Below are positions 1 to 8,208 of a DNA stretch of 64,000 nt, piece by piece. Source of the stretch: Candidatus Poribacteria bacterium (lineage in GTDB: Bacteria; Poribacteria; WGA-4E; WGA-3G); NCBI GenBank assembly GCA_026706025.1, contig JAPOZO010000063.1, positions 124,001-188,000 of the forward strand, given 5' to 3'. Within the stretch, counting starts at the first letter, position 1, and every line of letters begins with the position of its first letter. The notes below the pieces were generated by a model that saw nothing but the letters and a program-made list of their open reading frames with translations, had not been told where the DNA came from and made no database searches. The position numbers and the translations under genes were made by a program.

Positions 1-1834
1 AGTCAAGCGTATTGATGTCCAGGTAGTCGTATCCAAACGCCTTTACTGACCTGTCATAGTTCATGAAGCCGTTGTGTTCCCACTCAATGTCCTGTAATTC
101 AGTATAGATATAGCCACAGATTTTTGGATGGAGTCGGAGTTCATTCGTCAGGTATTTAAAACACCATGAAACATCCTTGTCGCCTGCGCCTGCGGAAATA
201 CCACCATACTCGCTATTAATCAGTGGCGCATCGCTCTGGACGTTGCCACCGGCATAATTGAACGCTGAGCCCGGATATGTTTCTGCCACAACGTTCGCGA
301 TGTGTTCCTTCGCGCGGTCATAGTCATTAATATAAAAATGCCATGAGTTGATGTCCGTTTCCACATGATCGTACAGACACGGTGAATTATCTTCGATCAG
401 GCGGGTTGTATCTAAGGATTTAGCGAGGTGGTACATCTCGCGCACCCATTCCTGTCGATCCGTCATCTCCTTGTACTCGTTACCGCCGAGTCCCCAAGTT
501 TCGTTGAAATTACACCAAGAGATAATCGACGGGTGATTGTAATCACGCGCAATGTTTCCGCGAAGCGTCTCTACAAATCGTGCCTGTGCTTTCTCCGTGT
601 AGGTGCCAAAATTCGGAATATCGCACATGAAGAGAAGCCCTAACTTGTCAGCCCAATAGTAGAGACGCGGTTCATCGACTTTGATATGGAGACGCAAAAA
701 ATTGAATCCGAATTCCTTTGCGCGTTCGACATCCGTACGGATTGCTTCGTCTGTTAGGAACGTGTACACACCTTCCGGGCTAAATGACTGATTAAGGGCA
801 CCAAGGAGATAGATAGGACGGTTGTTAAGGTAGATATACTGGTAGTCTCCACCCGGGGCTTTTGCGATGGAAACCTTTCGCATCCCAAAGTAAGTGAAAA
901 TCCGATCAATAACCGTCCCTTCTGCTACCAATTCCAGCGTAACATCGTAGAGGTTTGGGGTGTCTACATCCCACAAACGCAGCTGCTCAGGGGGGATACT
1001 CACTGTGAATTGCGTCTCATTACTGGAAACCTGCTCAGAACCGCTGAGTTCACCGCAATTCCAGCGTAAGGACAACTCGGTATTCTTTGTGTCTCCATCT
1101 ATATTAACAGCAAAGGTAGCCGTAGCGTTATCAATATCAGGGGTGATATGGCACTGTGTAATGTGTGTCGTACTTCTTGGTTCGAGGTAAACGGTTTGCC
1201 AGATACCACTGGTCCGTACATACCAACCTATCTGTTTACCCGCAAGTTGTTCACCGTGATCTTGTGCATCATAAGCGCGAACAACGATGACCGTAGATTC
1301 CCCTGGCGTAAGTGCATCTGTAATATCAAATTCAAAGGGTAGGTATCCGTTTTCGTGCGTGCCTATTTGGTTTCCATTTACCCAGACGGTTGCTTCCCAA
1401 TCAACAGCACCAAAATTCAAAATAACACGTCTGTCGCCCCAATTTTCAGGGATTGAGACGACTTTACGGTACCAGCCGATTGTATGACGCGGTTCGCCGC
1501 GATAATTGCCTTCACGGTCTAAACCGCCACAGGTAACTTCTTCGGGGTTAAGATATGCGTTTTTGCTCAGGTAGTTTACGTTGTCTGCTTGTTCTTCCGC
1601 TCCCCATGCTGCAAGGCTTTCCCAAGGATAGGGGACCTGTATTTGCATTGTCCATGGAGAATCATCAGTCGATTCTGATGAATACCATTGGTTTTGCTCG
1701 CCAATATCATCTGGATCAAATGCGAATTCCCATGTGCCGTTGAGGCAGATCCAGTCGATTCCTTCTGATGTCCCGCGTTGGAAATCCGGACGCGGGTATT
1801 CCGGGCGCGGTGTGTCTGTATTGTTCCCTCTCAT
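1..1834 (-). CDS. Glycoside hydrolase family 2 enzyme (beta-galactosidase/glucuronidase type), 3' end outside window
   Basis: The frame stays open from an ATG at 1834 to the left edge (611 codons), so the C-terminus is missing. Seen: an N-terminal jelly-roll sugar-binding stretch (WVNGNQIGTHENGYLPFEFD), an Ig-like middle, then a TIM barrel with the GH2 signature NHPSIISWCNFNETWG, whose Glu is the expected acid/base, and INSEYGG, whose Glu is the expected nucleophile. The start follows an AAGGAA ribosome site. There is no signal peptide, so the product is probably cytoplasmic or exported by an unseen route. Family knowledge: GH2 retaining enzymes cleave beta-galactosides, glucuronides or mannosides; the substrate cannot be told from sequence alone. 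No other glycosidase gene is adjacent. Confidence 0.9.
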   Translation of the reverse strand, partial: MRGNNTDTPRPEYPRPDFQRGTSEGIDWICLNGTWEFAFDPDDIGEQNQWYSSESTDDSPWTMQIQVPYPWESLAAWGAEEQADNVNYLSKNAYLNPEEVTCGGLDREGNYRGEPRHTIGWYRKVVSIPENWGDRRVILNFGAVDWEATVWVNGNQIGTHENGYLPFEFDITDALTPGESTVIVVRAYDAQDHGEQLAGKQIGWYVRTSGIWQTVYLEPRSTTHITQCHITPDIDNATATFAVNIDGDTKNTELSLRWNCGELSGSEQVSSNETQFTVSIPPEQLRLWDVDTPNLYDVTLELVAEGTVIDRIFTYFGMRKVSIAKAPGGDYQYIYLNNRPIYLLGALNQSFSPEGVYTFLTDEAIRTDVERAKEFGFNFLRLHIKVDEPRLYYWADKLGLLFMCDIPNFGTYTEKAQARFVETLRGNIARDYNHPSIISWCNFNETWGLGGNEYKEMTDRQEWVREMYHLAKSLDTTRLIEDNSPCLYDHVETDINSWHFYINDYDRAKEHIANVVAETYPGSAFNYAGGNVQSDAPLINSEYGGISAGAGDKDVSWCFKYLTNELRLHPKICGYIYTELQDIEWEHNGFMNYDRSVKAFGYDYLDINTLD

Positions 1835-1916
1835 GTTTTTCCTTTTTTTATAGTTTTCAGTTTTGACCAACAACTCGCGCCTTAGCAAAAGTATCTGTAG
1901 AGGAGTTGTTGGTCAA

Positions 1917-2040
1917 GGTTATCGGTTATCAGTTAAGAAGCGGTTTGTAATAATCTACCCAAACTTGGAGGACTCCAAGGCATCGTGAATTGTCACAAAA
2001 AACGCCTTGACTAACAACTGATGACTGACAATCAATATAT
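1917..2040. repeat. Degenerate heptamer repeat block (GTTATCAGTTATC type), inverted arms
   Basis: Runs built from variants of GTTATC(A/G) and CAGTTA on the left, and from the complement (ACTGATGACTGACAATC) on the right, form a loose palindrome. The same family recurs near 25735, 27838, 29213, 45905 and 59855, always between genes. It lies just upstream of the GH2 gene, in the 480-base gap before the activator gene. Confidence 0.75.
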
Positions 2041-2107
2041 CATAAATTTGTTTTTTAATCAATAACTCTGCACCTTTTCCATTGAAAACTGTGTCTTTAA
2101 TTATAAC

Positions 2108-2214
2108 AGGACTTACGCAATACTTTAAAAATGTGTTGCACTCTTCTGTTATGACGAATATTAAACCTTCTGAATTGAAATGTCTTTAATCGTTGTCAAT
2201 AATGCGTAAGTCCT
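2108..2214. mobile_element. MITE-like element with perfect 12-bp terminal inverted repeats
   Basis: AGGACTTACGCA at 2108-2119 is exactly matched in inverse by TGCGTAAGTCCT at 2203-2214, enclosing an AT-rich, non-coding 83 bp. Such ends with no gene are typical of miniature inverted-repeat elements mobilised in trans. A target-site duplication is not clear. A decayed relative lies at 6675-6768. Confidence 0.7.
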
Positions 2215-2318
2215 ATCTAATTCTTTCACCGAAAAATCTTGCGCAACGAAACGAAAAATACATACCTTCTTTTATATAAGCCAAAGATATCCATATTGAA
2301 CGGATGAAAGCGGAGATC

Positions 2319-3299
2319 ATGATGCGATATACCAAACTTGAAACGAACCATTTCTTTGGCGAAATCATCGGCAAAACCGAAAAAATGCAGCACGTATTCA
2401 CCCAGATTCAAACAGCGGCAGCAGCGGATATTAGCGTCCTGATTCAAGGCGAAACCGGGACCGGCAAAGAACTGATCGCAAAATTGATACACGATAGTAG
2501 TCGTGGGAAAGAAGGACCCTTCGTTGCCATCAATTGTGCTGCAATACCAACCGAATTGATTGAAGGTGAGTTGTTTGGCAATGAACCCGGGGCTTTCACC
2601 GGCGCAATCGCGCGGCGGATCGGATACTTTGAACAAGCGGACACCGGGACACTTTTTCTTGATGAAATTGGGGATATGCCACTCATTTTGCAAGCGAAGC
2701 TGCTGCGTGTCCTACAAGAACGAGAATTTCAAAGGCTCGGTGGCACAAGCACCATCGCCATTGACATCCGGGTTCTGGCTGCTACGAATCAGGGTTTAGA
2801 AGATGCTATCAAAGAAGGATATTTCCGTGAGGATTTGTACCATCGCCTCGCGGCATTCCCTATCACGGTTCCGTCTCTGAGAGATCGGCGCGAAGATATT
2901 CCTATCTTGGCAGATCACTTCCTGAAAAAATATGCCGCAGCCGCCGAAAAACCCATTCGCGACATTTCTACTGATGCCTTACAAATGTTGATGCAGCATG
3001 ACTTTCCCGGTAACGTGCGCGAACTGGAAAACACCATTGAGAGGGCAGTTTTATATGAGACAACGGACCTACTGCAACCCCAAAGCCTCCTTTTACATCA
3101 GACGCAAGAGCGTTCACAATCCGCTGCAAGCAGCCCGACGGGTGCCACTACTATTCTTCCGCTTGACGAAGTTGAACGAAGAGCCATCGTCCACGCACTC
3201 AAAGTGACGGACAATAATGTCCCTGCTGCAGCACAGGCGTTGGGCATCGGCAGATCCACGCTTTATCGGAAATTGAAGGAATATAACCTGCCAGAGTAA
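2319..3299 (+). CDS. Sigma-54-dependent transcriptional activator without receiver domain (cassette copy 1)
   Basis: This is an NtrC-family enhancer-binding protein reduced to AAA+ plus a Fis-type HTH. Seen: Walker A GETGTGKEL, the sigma-54 contact loop GAFTGA, Walker B LFLDEIGD, arginine-finger region FREDLYHRL, and a C-terminal HTH (VPAAAQALGIGRSTLYRKL). Only about 20 residues precede the AAA+ domain, so no phosphorylation or ligand domain is present, as in PspF; its control must lie elsewhere. I chose ATG 2319 over 2304 because it aligns with the start of the paralogue at 6993 and has a CGGAG site upstream. Dyad operators, a sigma-54 promoter and a small-RNA-like unit follow directly. The gene is a recent duplicate of 6993-7958 and is almost identical to it. 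Confidence 0.93.
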   Translation: MMRYTKLETNHFFGEIIGKTEKMQHVFTQIQTAAAADISVLIQGETGTGKELIAKLIHDSSRGKEGPFVAINCAAIPTELIEGELFGNEPGAFTGAIARRIGYFEQADTGTLFLDEIGDMPLILQAKLLRVLQEREFQRLGGTSTIAIDIRVLAATNQGLEDAIKEGYFREDLYHRLAAFPITVPSLRDRREDIPILADHFLKKYAAAAEKPIRDISTDALQMLMQHDFPGNVRELENTIERAVLYETTDLLQPQSLLLHQTQERSQSAASSPTGATTILPLDEVERRAIVHALKVTDNNVPAAAQALGIGRSTLYRKLKEYNLPE

Positions 3300-3302
3300 A
3301 AT

Positions 3303-3341
3303 GTTGTCTCAATATGGGACAGTATCCCATATTGAGACAAC
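3303..3341. promoter_or_regulatory. Paired dyad sites, likely activator-binding enhancer (copy 1)
   Basis: Two perfect 17-bp arms, GTTGTCTCAATATGGGA and its inverse, are separated by 5 bases. Each arm is itself a near-dyad of the form TGTCTCA-N3-TGGGACA. The site starts three bases after the activator stop codon and lies about 180-220 bp upstream of the sigma-54 promoter, the usual place for an enhancer. It could also fold as an RNA hairpin, but it has no T-tract. Confidence 0.65.
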
Positions 3342-3393
3342 ACGCCGGAACCCGTGTTATCAAAGGCTTGGTCCCCGATATGCCTCCCAAACT

Positions 3394-3410
3394 TGTCTCA
3401 TTTTGGGACA
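3394..3410. promoter_or_regulatory. Third TGTCTCA-N3-TGGGACA dyad (copy 1)
   Basis: TGTCTCATTTTGGGACA repeats the dyad of the sites at 3303-3341 with a different 3-base centre. It sits about 110 bp upstream of the sigma-54 promoter. Repetition of the dyad with a variable spacer is what operator sites show, and a chance hairpin would not. Confidence 0.6.
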
Positions 3411-3521
3411 ATTGACGAAAAACAACTTTAAGCGATCCGATCACATCGTGTACAGCCTGGATTCCCCGTACCGCCTTGACTGGTAAAGGTATAATAGGGC
3501 TGGATATCACAATTTCACCGA

Positions 3522-3537
3522 TTGGCACGGTTTTTGC
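3522..3537 (+). promoter_or_regulatory. Sigma-54 promoter (-24/-12), copy 1
   Basis: TTGGCACGGTTTTTGC matches the consensus TGGCACG-N4-TTGC, with GG and GC exactly 10 bases apart. The predicted start is near 3549. It is the natural target of the activator encoded just upstream. Confidence 0.85.
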
Positions 3538-3548
3538 TTAAGTAGTGA

Positions 3549-3661
3549 GGTGTAAGCCAAATCCCTTAGATGTTGGTTGCGTCTTACACGAAGTATCGCG
3601 GGATTTTGGCGTTGCATCGCAGACGGCTCCAACAAGCGTGGCCCTTTGCGATTCGACTTTT
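3549..3661 (+). ncRNA. Predicted sigma-54-driven small RNA (copy 1)
   Basis: The unit starts at the predicted sigma-54 transcription start and has a 5' hairpin (GTGTAAG 3550-3556 with CTTACAC 3583-3589). It ends in a GC-rich hairpin (TCGCA/TGCGA around 3617-3651) followed by CTTTT. The terminator is weaker than in copy 2 because of base changes. No convincing ORF with a ribosome site lies in it. The function is unknown; transcription is inferred from the promoter only. Confidence 0.5.
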
Positions 3662-3665
3662 GGAT

Positions 3666-3694
3666 TTGACAATAACGCCGGAATGTGCTATTCT
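3666..3694 (+). promoter_or_regulatory. Sigma-70 promoter of the structured leader, copy 1
   Basis: TTGACA, a 17-bp spacer and TATTCT. It is conserved base for base in its boxes and spacing in copy 2 (8330-8358) and in architecture at 37974-38002. Confidence 0.8.
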
Positions 3695-3732
3695 TATGTC
3701 GATTCTTGTTGTTGTCATAAATATTCTACAAT

Positions 3733-3942
3733 TGGCAGACTTTCTTTTTTATCCTTTGGAGAAACCCGGACACAAAAGCGTCTCTCCAAAATCCGATCCA
3801 TGCGAGGTAGGTATTGTAAGTACCTACGCCGCGAAGCACTGCCATATCAGTTTTTTAGTCAAGTATGACAGCACTGGTCTCTATTGTATCATAGATGCAG
3901 GTATAATTGGAAACCAGCACGCTATAACAGAGGAAGATTGCC
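3733..3942 (+). ncRNA. Structured leader RNA, copy A (candidate riboswitch or cis-regulatory RNA)
   Basis: A closing stem (TGGCA near 3733 with TTGCC 3938-3942) encloses three hairpins. P2 pairs GTAGGTA with TACCTAC. P3 pairs AGCACTGCCATA with TATGACAGCACT and is imperfect. P4 pairs CTGGTCTCTATT with AATTGGAAACCAG. The same layout recurs at 8398 and 38008 with changed but still pairing stems. Downstream, GCAATC (about 3976) could pair with GATTGC of the closing stem before the ribosome site of gene 4008, suggesting a switch. No known class was recognised. Confidence 0.6.
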
Positions 3943-4007
3943 CCAGAACGCAACACACTTTTTTGCTTTCCCTATGCAATCCCTCTTTTCAAAACAGGAG
4001 AATAACT

Positions 4008-4577
4008 GTGCAAAGAATCAGTTCCAAAACATTACTCACTGTAGCTCTGCTACTGATGAGCAGTTTCATTTTAGCTGTCACCATACTCCCGAATGCTATT
4101 GGTGAACCCAAGATTGAGGAAATGAAGCCTACTGGTCCCGCAGAAAATGTCATAAAAAATGTGACAATAGATGTAGATAACTTTGATGCATCCGCTTACA
4201 TCTCAGCGGAACGTCTTGATGGGAATGGTAATGTGATAGGGTTTGTAGAGGCATCTGTGAGTGCCTATAAAAGCAATGATGATATCGTCTATTATTCCGC
4301 CTCAGCATATAGTAGTGTCCAAGGCTGCGACGAAAATCAGATGCCGAATAGTGCTCGGGCCAATGCATGGGTTAAGGTTCCTGGGAACCCCCGCGCTCAT
4401 GACCAGGGGGGGACTGGCGATTCTTGGATAAATTCGTGTGACCCAAGCTATCAGAGCGCATACGATAGCAACAACCAAAATTTAAATGAAGCTGGTAATG
4501 AGCGTTTAATGGCGGCGGCAGGACTGCAGATCCATGGCCCTCGCCTCGGTGTTAAAATTATAATATCAGGGGTCTAA
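4008..4577 (+). CDS. Secreted protein of unknown function, cassette cargo 1a
   Basis: 189 residues from a GTG start with AGGAG seven bases upstream. The frame is open far upstream to 3570, but that part lies in the leader RNA and is rejected. Seen: a signal peptide (RISSKTLLTVALLLMSSFIL) and a mature domain rich in Ser/Ala/Tyr/Asn (VEASVSAYKSNDDIVYYSAS) that looks like beta-strand repeats with two Cys (QGCDE, NSCDP). It overlaps the next gene by one base (TAATG), so the two are co-translated. I do not recognise a family. Being first behind the structured leader suggests it is a main output of the cassette. Confidence 0.75.
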   Translation: MQRISSKTLLTVALLLMSSFILAVTILPNAIGEPKIEEMKPTGPAENVIKNVTIDVDNFDASAYISAERLDGNGNVIGFVEASVSAYKSNDDIVYYSASAYSSVQGCDENQMPNSARANAWVKVPGNPRAHDQGGTGDSWINSCDPSYQSAYDSNNQNLNEAGNERLMAAAGLQIHGPRLGVKIIISGV

Positions 4578-5035
4578 TGTATTACATCCGTATCCTCTGT
4601 TTTTTAATAATACCCCTGTGTGTCTCACAAACAGGGTGTCAACAGGATGGGGACACGTCCTCCCCATCCTCCACCGGTGCCCTGAAAAAGTCAAAACAAC
4701 AGCCTTCTGTAGAGGTCACTGCAGGCGGAAAAGTCTGGAAGATTGATCCTAATCTTTCCTATCAAGCGACTGGCGTTTGGACAAACCCGAACCCACGACC
4801 GCTTACATCCGTGGAAGCAGCTCGCCTTAAGGAAATTCAAGTTGAGAGAGACGCACTTCAGGCGCGGCTTGATGCACTCGACATCGAATGGGGGGCTTTA
4901 CTTCGTATTGACCAGCTACAGATCAAAACCCGTTATAGTTTTGGCAAACCCCCGCACAGGGGCACTGGCAAAATTATAAACTTAGGCGAGTTCCCGATGG
5001 AAATAGAGGACCCACCGCACCACTCCCCAGAGTAA
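4577..5035 (+). CDS. Small lipoprotein of unknown function, cassette cargo 1b
   Basis: 152 residues with an N-terminal hydrophobic stretch ending in a lipobox-like VSQTGC, so it is probably lipid-anchored. A Ser/Thr/Lys-rich linker is followed by a short helical region (VEAARLKEIQVERDALQARL) that may form a coiled coil. The tail is Pro-rich. It starts one base inside the stop of the preceding secreted gene and is followed 30 bp later by a propeller protein gene, so the three form an operon. No family recognised. Confidence 0.7.
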   Translation: MYYIRILCFLIIPLCVSQTGCQQDGDTSSPSSTGALKKSKQQPSVEVTAGGKVWKIDPNLSYQATGVWTNPNPRPLTSVEAARLKEIQVERDALQARLDALDIEWGALLRIDQLQIKTRYSFGKPPHRGTGKIINLGEFPMEIEDPPHHSPE

Positions 5036-5065
5036 CCACAGCTTTATTCACAAGGGACACACTTC

Positions 5066-6049
5066 ATGAAACACTTTTTGTATATCTTACTCAGCTTGAA
5101 TTTCTGGGTTGTATTTTTGTTACCCCACACGACCGATGCCCAACTCACCGGTGAAGTTATCTTTAGACACTCTGAATTTTCTAACGAACTCTGGGTGACC
5201 AATGTGGAATCCCCGCGCACCCCGCGTAGGATTTTAAAACACATCAATTCTATTTACGGGCTATCTGTCCAAAAAAATGGGAACTTTCTCGTCTTCCTTG
5301 CTGACGGAATCGGTCATACAACAGGCGTTTATCTTCTTGATAGAATGCAGCGGCGGCCAGAAGCACGTAACCTCACACATCATCATTTTGAAGAAGTTTT
5401 AGATGTATCCATCTCCGCGCAAGGTGATGTTGCCCTCACAAACATGTTGAGTGACCCCCCGGAGGACCGCGGGCTCTTTCTCATTGAAAAAAAAGAACTT
5501 AAACATTGGCAACCAGAAGTCAAACTATTAAAACGAGGCGAAGTTTTTTCCGTTGATTGGTCCCCAGACGGCACTCAGATTGCCTACGAGAACAACAACG
5601 GTATATTTCTGTTCAATCTGTTGACTCGAAAGACGGTACGCCTGCGTTCCCGTAGAGGCGAATATTTCCCTACTTTTTCACCCAATGGGAAATACCTCGC
5701 TTTCGTTCGCAAAAAGCCAAACGTGGCTGATCAAATAAGTGTCATCTCTCTTGTGACCCTGCAGACCGTGAAAACCATAGTACCAGAAGCCCACACATAT
5801 ATCATAGGTTTCAACTGGTCCCCAGACGGACAGTACATCATTTACACAACCCCGGGCGGCGGAAAGTTGAAAAAATTATATCACAATTGGGCGGTATCGC
5901 TCTCCGGCGGTGCCCATCAAAAACTTTTGGACATCTCTAAGAAGGGTGTGTTCATTTTTGATTGGACCAGCGCGGTATATGCCGTTGACGCTACCCACAA
6001 GTTGACTATACTCTGGGGACAACTCAAACAGCAGAACGAAAACCGTTAG
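5066..6049 (+). CDS. Secreted TolB/WD40-like beta-propeller protein with WGQLK tail
   Basis: 327 residues with a signal peptide (LYILLSLNFWVVFLL...DAQ) and repeated propeller blades carrying WSPDG or SPNGKY motifs (SVDWSPDGTQIAY, PTFSPNGKYLAF, NWSPDGQYIIY). Such propellers usually bind proteins or glycans in the periplasm or outside the cell. The last 15 residues (KLTILWGQLKQ) match the tail of the unrelated LamG protein encoded at 19938-20696 (KLAVTWGQLKE), which hints at a shared sorting or anchoring signal. It is the last gene of the operon behind the copy 1 cassette; a strong hairpin follows at 6156. Confidence 0.85.
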   Translation: MKHFLYILLSLNFWVVFLLPHTTDAQLTGEVIFRHSEFSNELWVTNVESPRTPRRILKHINSIYGLSVQKNGNFLVFLADGIGHTTGVYLLDRMQRRPEARNLTHHHFEEVLDVSISAQGDVALTNMLSDPPEDRGLFLIEKKELKHWQPEVKLLKRGEVFSVDWSPDGTQIAYENNNGIFLFNLLTRKTVRLRSRRGEYFPTFSPNGKYLAFVRKKPNVADQISVISLVTLQTVKTIVPEAHTYIIGFNWSPDGQYIIYTTPGGGKLKKLYHNWAVSLSGGAHQKLLDISKKGVFIFDWTSAVYAVDATHKLTILWGQLKQQNENR

Positions 6050-6155
6050 AAGATTAATCAGTCTTCCTTGTTTTCACCCCAGTGGTTTCTTTTATCACTT
6101 GTTGACATGGTCTCTCCGTCATTTGGGTTATGATTCCCTTTTAACCTTCGCGACA

Positions 6156-6204
6156 AAGAAGCCCACTGATGTCTTGAAACACATCGGTGGGCTTCTTGCT
6201 TTCC
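6156..6204 (+). terminator. Rho-independent-like terminator after the copy 1 operon
   Basis: AAGAAGCCCACTGATGT pairs with ACATCGGTGGGCTTCTT across a short loop, with one wobble, followed by a T-rich but interrupted tail. It ends the 4008-6049 operon. Confidence 0.75.
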
Positions 6205-6992
6205 ATTGAGTAACACAAGAGAAGTCGCACGAAAGCAAAGAAGTTTGGGGGTATTTGAAATCGAATCTCCACGTCTCCGCTATGAGTCTCGAAAGCAGAG
6301 AAGGCGCGTATACGAGTCTGGGTATAAAAGTCATGAGTTATCTCATGTTGCTACAAGTCAGTATTTCACAACGACGCACATTCATCAAATACAACTTCAA
6401 CTCACCGGAGAAAAACAGATTCTCATAGAGTTCATGGCGAATTTTCATAAACCTACCCCTAAAGAACCTTGATAATTAGTGCTTTAGGAAAACTTTTGAG
6501 AAATATCAGTTAATCAAAAATGTATTTGTCGGATGACCAAAAATCAGTGAACAAGAACACACAATTCACCCATTATTATATCTAATATCTATTTTATGCA
6601 ACCTTTCGTCCTAACATACGCGTTACAGTAATATGAGGACTCTATTTTTTGTTTCGCATTACATGAAATACAATAGAGCTGACGCAAACTTAGTACAAGA
6701 TGATAGATTTTTGACTTTTAAATAAATCCCACTTATCAGGATGATTTTAGGGGAAATGCGTAAGTCCTATAATATCAAATCTGAAAAATAAATTCGCATT
6801 TAAGAGATTTTGGAATTCATAGCAAGGCGAATGTCTGAGGCGCAATAAGGCAGGGCGCATTTAGGCGGGTACGTCTCAAAATTGTGCGACTACTAACCGG
6901 TTTTTTATTAACCAGAAGCCGTTACTCAGAAATGGTATGAGTTACCGCGACATGTCAAAAGGTGTTCATATCCAGCAGATGAAAAGGAGATT
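6205..6992. other. Non-coding 790-bp gap with decayed repeats
   Basis: No frame here has both a ribosome site and protein-like composition; a TTG-started 88-codon frame at 6206 is basic and low in structure. The gap contains the decayed MITE at 6675-6768 and AT-rich stretches. It separates the two cassette copies. Confidence 0.6.
6675..6768. mobile_element. Decayed MITE relative of 2108-2214
   Basis: The right end TGCGTAAGTCCT is identical to that of the 2108-2214 element. The left end (AGAGCTGACGCA) keeps only part of AGGACTTACGCA. Size is similar (94 bp). The two lie upstream of the two activator gene copies, at somewhat different distances. Confidence 0.5.
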
Positions 6993-7958
6993 ATGGCATT
7001 ACGAACCGAACTTGAGACGAACCATTCTTTTGGCAAAATCATCGGCAAAACCGAAAAAATGCAGCACGTATTCACCCAGATTCAAACGGCGGCAGCAGGA
7101 GCTATTAGCGTCCTGATTCAAGGCGAAACCGGGACCGGGAAAGAATTGATCGCAAAATCAATACACGATAACAGTCCTCGGAAAGAAGGACCCTTCGTTG
7201 CCATCAATTGTGCTGCAATACCAACCGAATTGATTGAAGGTGAGTTGTTTGGCAATGAACCCGGGGCTTTCACCGGCGCAATCGCGTGGCGGATCGGATA
7301 CTTTGAACAAGCGGACACTGGGACACTTTTTCTTGATGAAATTGGGGATATGCCACTCATTTTGCAAGTGAAGTTGCTGCGCGTCCTACAAGAACGGGAA
7401 TTTCAGAGACTTGGTGGTACAAGAACCATCTCCATTGACATCCGGGTTCTGGCTGCTACGAATCGGGATTTAGAGGATACTATCAGAGATGGATATTTCC
7501 GTGAGGATTTGTACCATCGCCTCGCGGCATTCCCTATCGCGGTTCCGCCTCTAAGAGATCGGCGCGAAGATATTCCTATCTTGGCACAGCACTTCGTAAA
7601 AAAATATGCCGCAGCTGCCGAAAAACCCATTCGCGACATTTCTGCTAATGCCTTACAAATGTTGATGCAGCATGACTTTCCCGGTAACGTGCGCGAACTG
7701 GAAAACACCATTGAGAGGGCAGTTTTATATGAGACAACGGACCTACTGCAACCCCAAAGCCTCCTTTTACATCAGACGCAGGAGCGTTCACAATCCGCTG
7801 CAAGCAGCCCGACGGGTGACACTACTATTCTTCCGCTTGACGAAATCGTCCACGCACTCAAAGTGACGGACAATAATGTCCCCGCTGCAGCACAGGCGTT
7901 GGGCATCGGCAGATCCACACTTTATCGGAAATTGAAGGAATATAACCTGCCACAGTAA
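6993..7958 (+). CDS. Sigma-54-dependent transcriptional activator without receiver domain (cassette copy 2)
   Basis: 321 residues, a near-identical paralogue of 2319-3299. All AAA+ motifs are kept: GETGTGKEL, GAFTGA, LFLDEIGD and FREDLYHRL. The C-terminal Fis-type HTH is unchanged, so both copies should read the same DNA sites. A 15-bp deletion relative to copy 1 removes VERRA just before the HTH (LPLDE then IVHALK), which may shorten the linker helix. ATG 6993 has AAGGAG just upstream. Differences are scattered substitutions, consistent with a duplication followed by drift under selection. The dyad sites and sigma-54 promoter follow as in copy 1. Confidence 0.93.
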   Translation: MALRTELETNHSFGKIIGKTEKMQHVFTQIQTAAAGAISVLIQGETGTGKELIAKSIHDNSPRKEGPFVAINCAAIPTELIEGELFGNEPGAFTGAIAWRIGYFEQADTGTLFLDEIGDMPLILQVKLLRVLQEREFQRLGGTRTISIDIRVLAATNRDLEDTIRDGYFREDLYHRLAAFPIAVPPLRDRREDIPILAQHFVKKYAAAAEKPIRDISANALQMLMQHDFPGNVRELENTIERAVLYETTDLLQPQSLLLHQTQERSQSAASSPTGDTTILPLDEIVHALKVTDNNVPAAAQALGIGRSTLYRKLKEYNLPQ

Positions 7959-7961
7959 AAT

Positions 7962-8000
7962 GTTGTCTCAATATGGGACAGTATCCCATATTGAGACAAC
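7962..8000. promoter_or_regulatory. Paired dyad sites, likely activator-binding enhancer (copy 2)
   Basis: The same 17-bp arms (GTTGTCTCAATATGGGA and its inverse) and 5-base centre as at 3303-3341, with no substitution, although the flanks have diverged. It begins directly after the activator stop codon. Confidence 0.65.
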
Positions 8001-8052
8001 ACGTCGGAACCCGTGTTATCAAAGGCTTGGTCCCCGATATGCCTCCCAAACT

Positions 8053-8069
8053 TGTCTCATTTTGGGATA
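8053..8069. promoter_or_regulatory. Third dyad site, one base decayed (copy 2)
   Basis: TGTCTCATTTTGGGATA differs from the copy 1 site only in the last half-site (GGGATA instead of GGGACA). It may bind more weakly. Confidence 0.5.
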
Positions 8070-8181
8070 ATTGACGAAAAACAACTTTAAGCGATCCGAT
8101 CACATCGTGTACAGCCTGGATCCCGCGTACCGCCTTGACGGACAAGGTATAATAGGGCAATGATAAGAACGTTTTCACCGA

Positions 8182-8197
8182 TTGGCACGGTTCTTGC
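8182..8197 (+). promoter_or_regulatory. Sigma-54 promoter (-24/-12), copy 2
   Basis: TTGGCACGGTTCTTGC, with GG and GC 10 bases apart. The one change from copy 1 falls in the non-critical spacer. Predicted start near 8209. Confidence 0.85.
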
Positions 8198-8208
8198 TTA
8201 AGTTATTA

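Noticed and set aside
3199-3528. Minus-strand 109-codon frame, with a matching 106-codon frame at 7858-8178 in the second copy
   Set aside because: The frame spans the operators and sigma-54 promoter, has no ribosome site, and its protein has no recognisable composition. It is preserved because the whole segment is duplicated.
3570-4007. 5' extension of the gene at 4008
   Set aside because: It crosses the small-RNA and leader-RNA regions, lacks a ribosome site, and would place the signal peptide in the middle of the protein. GTG 4008 with AGGAG is the better start.
6206-6472. 88-codon frame after the terminator at 6156
   Set aside because: TTG start inside the terminator's tail, no ribosome site, and basic, low-structure composition.
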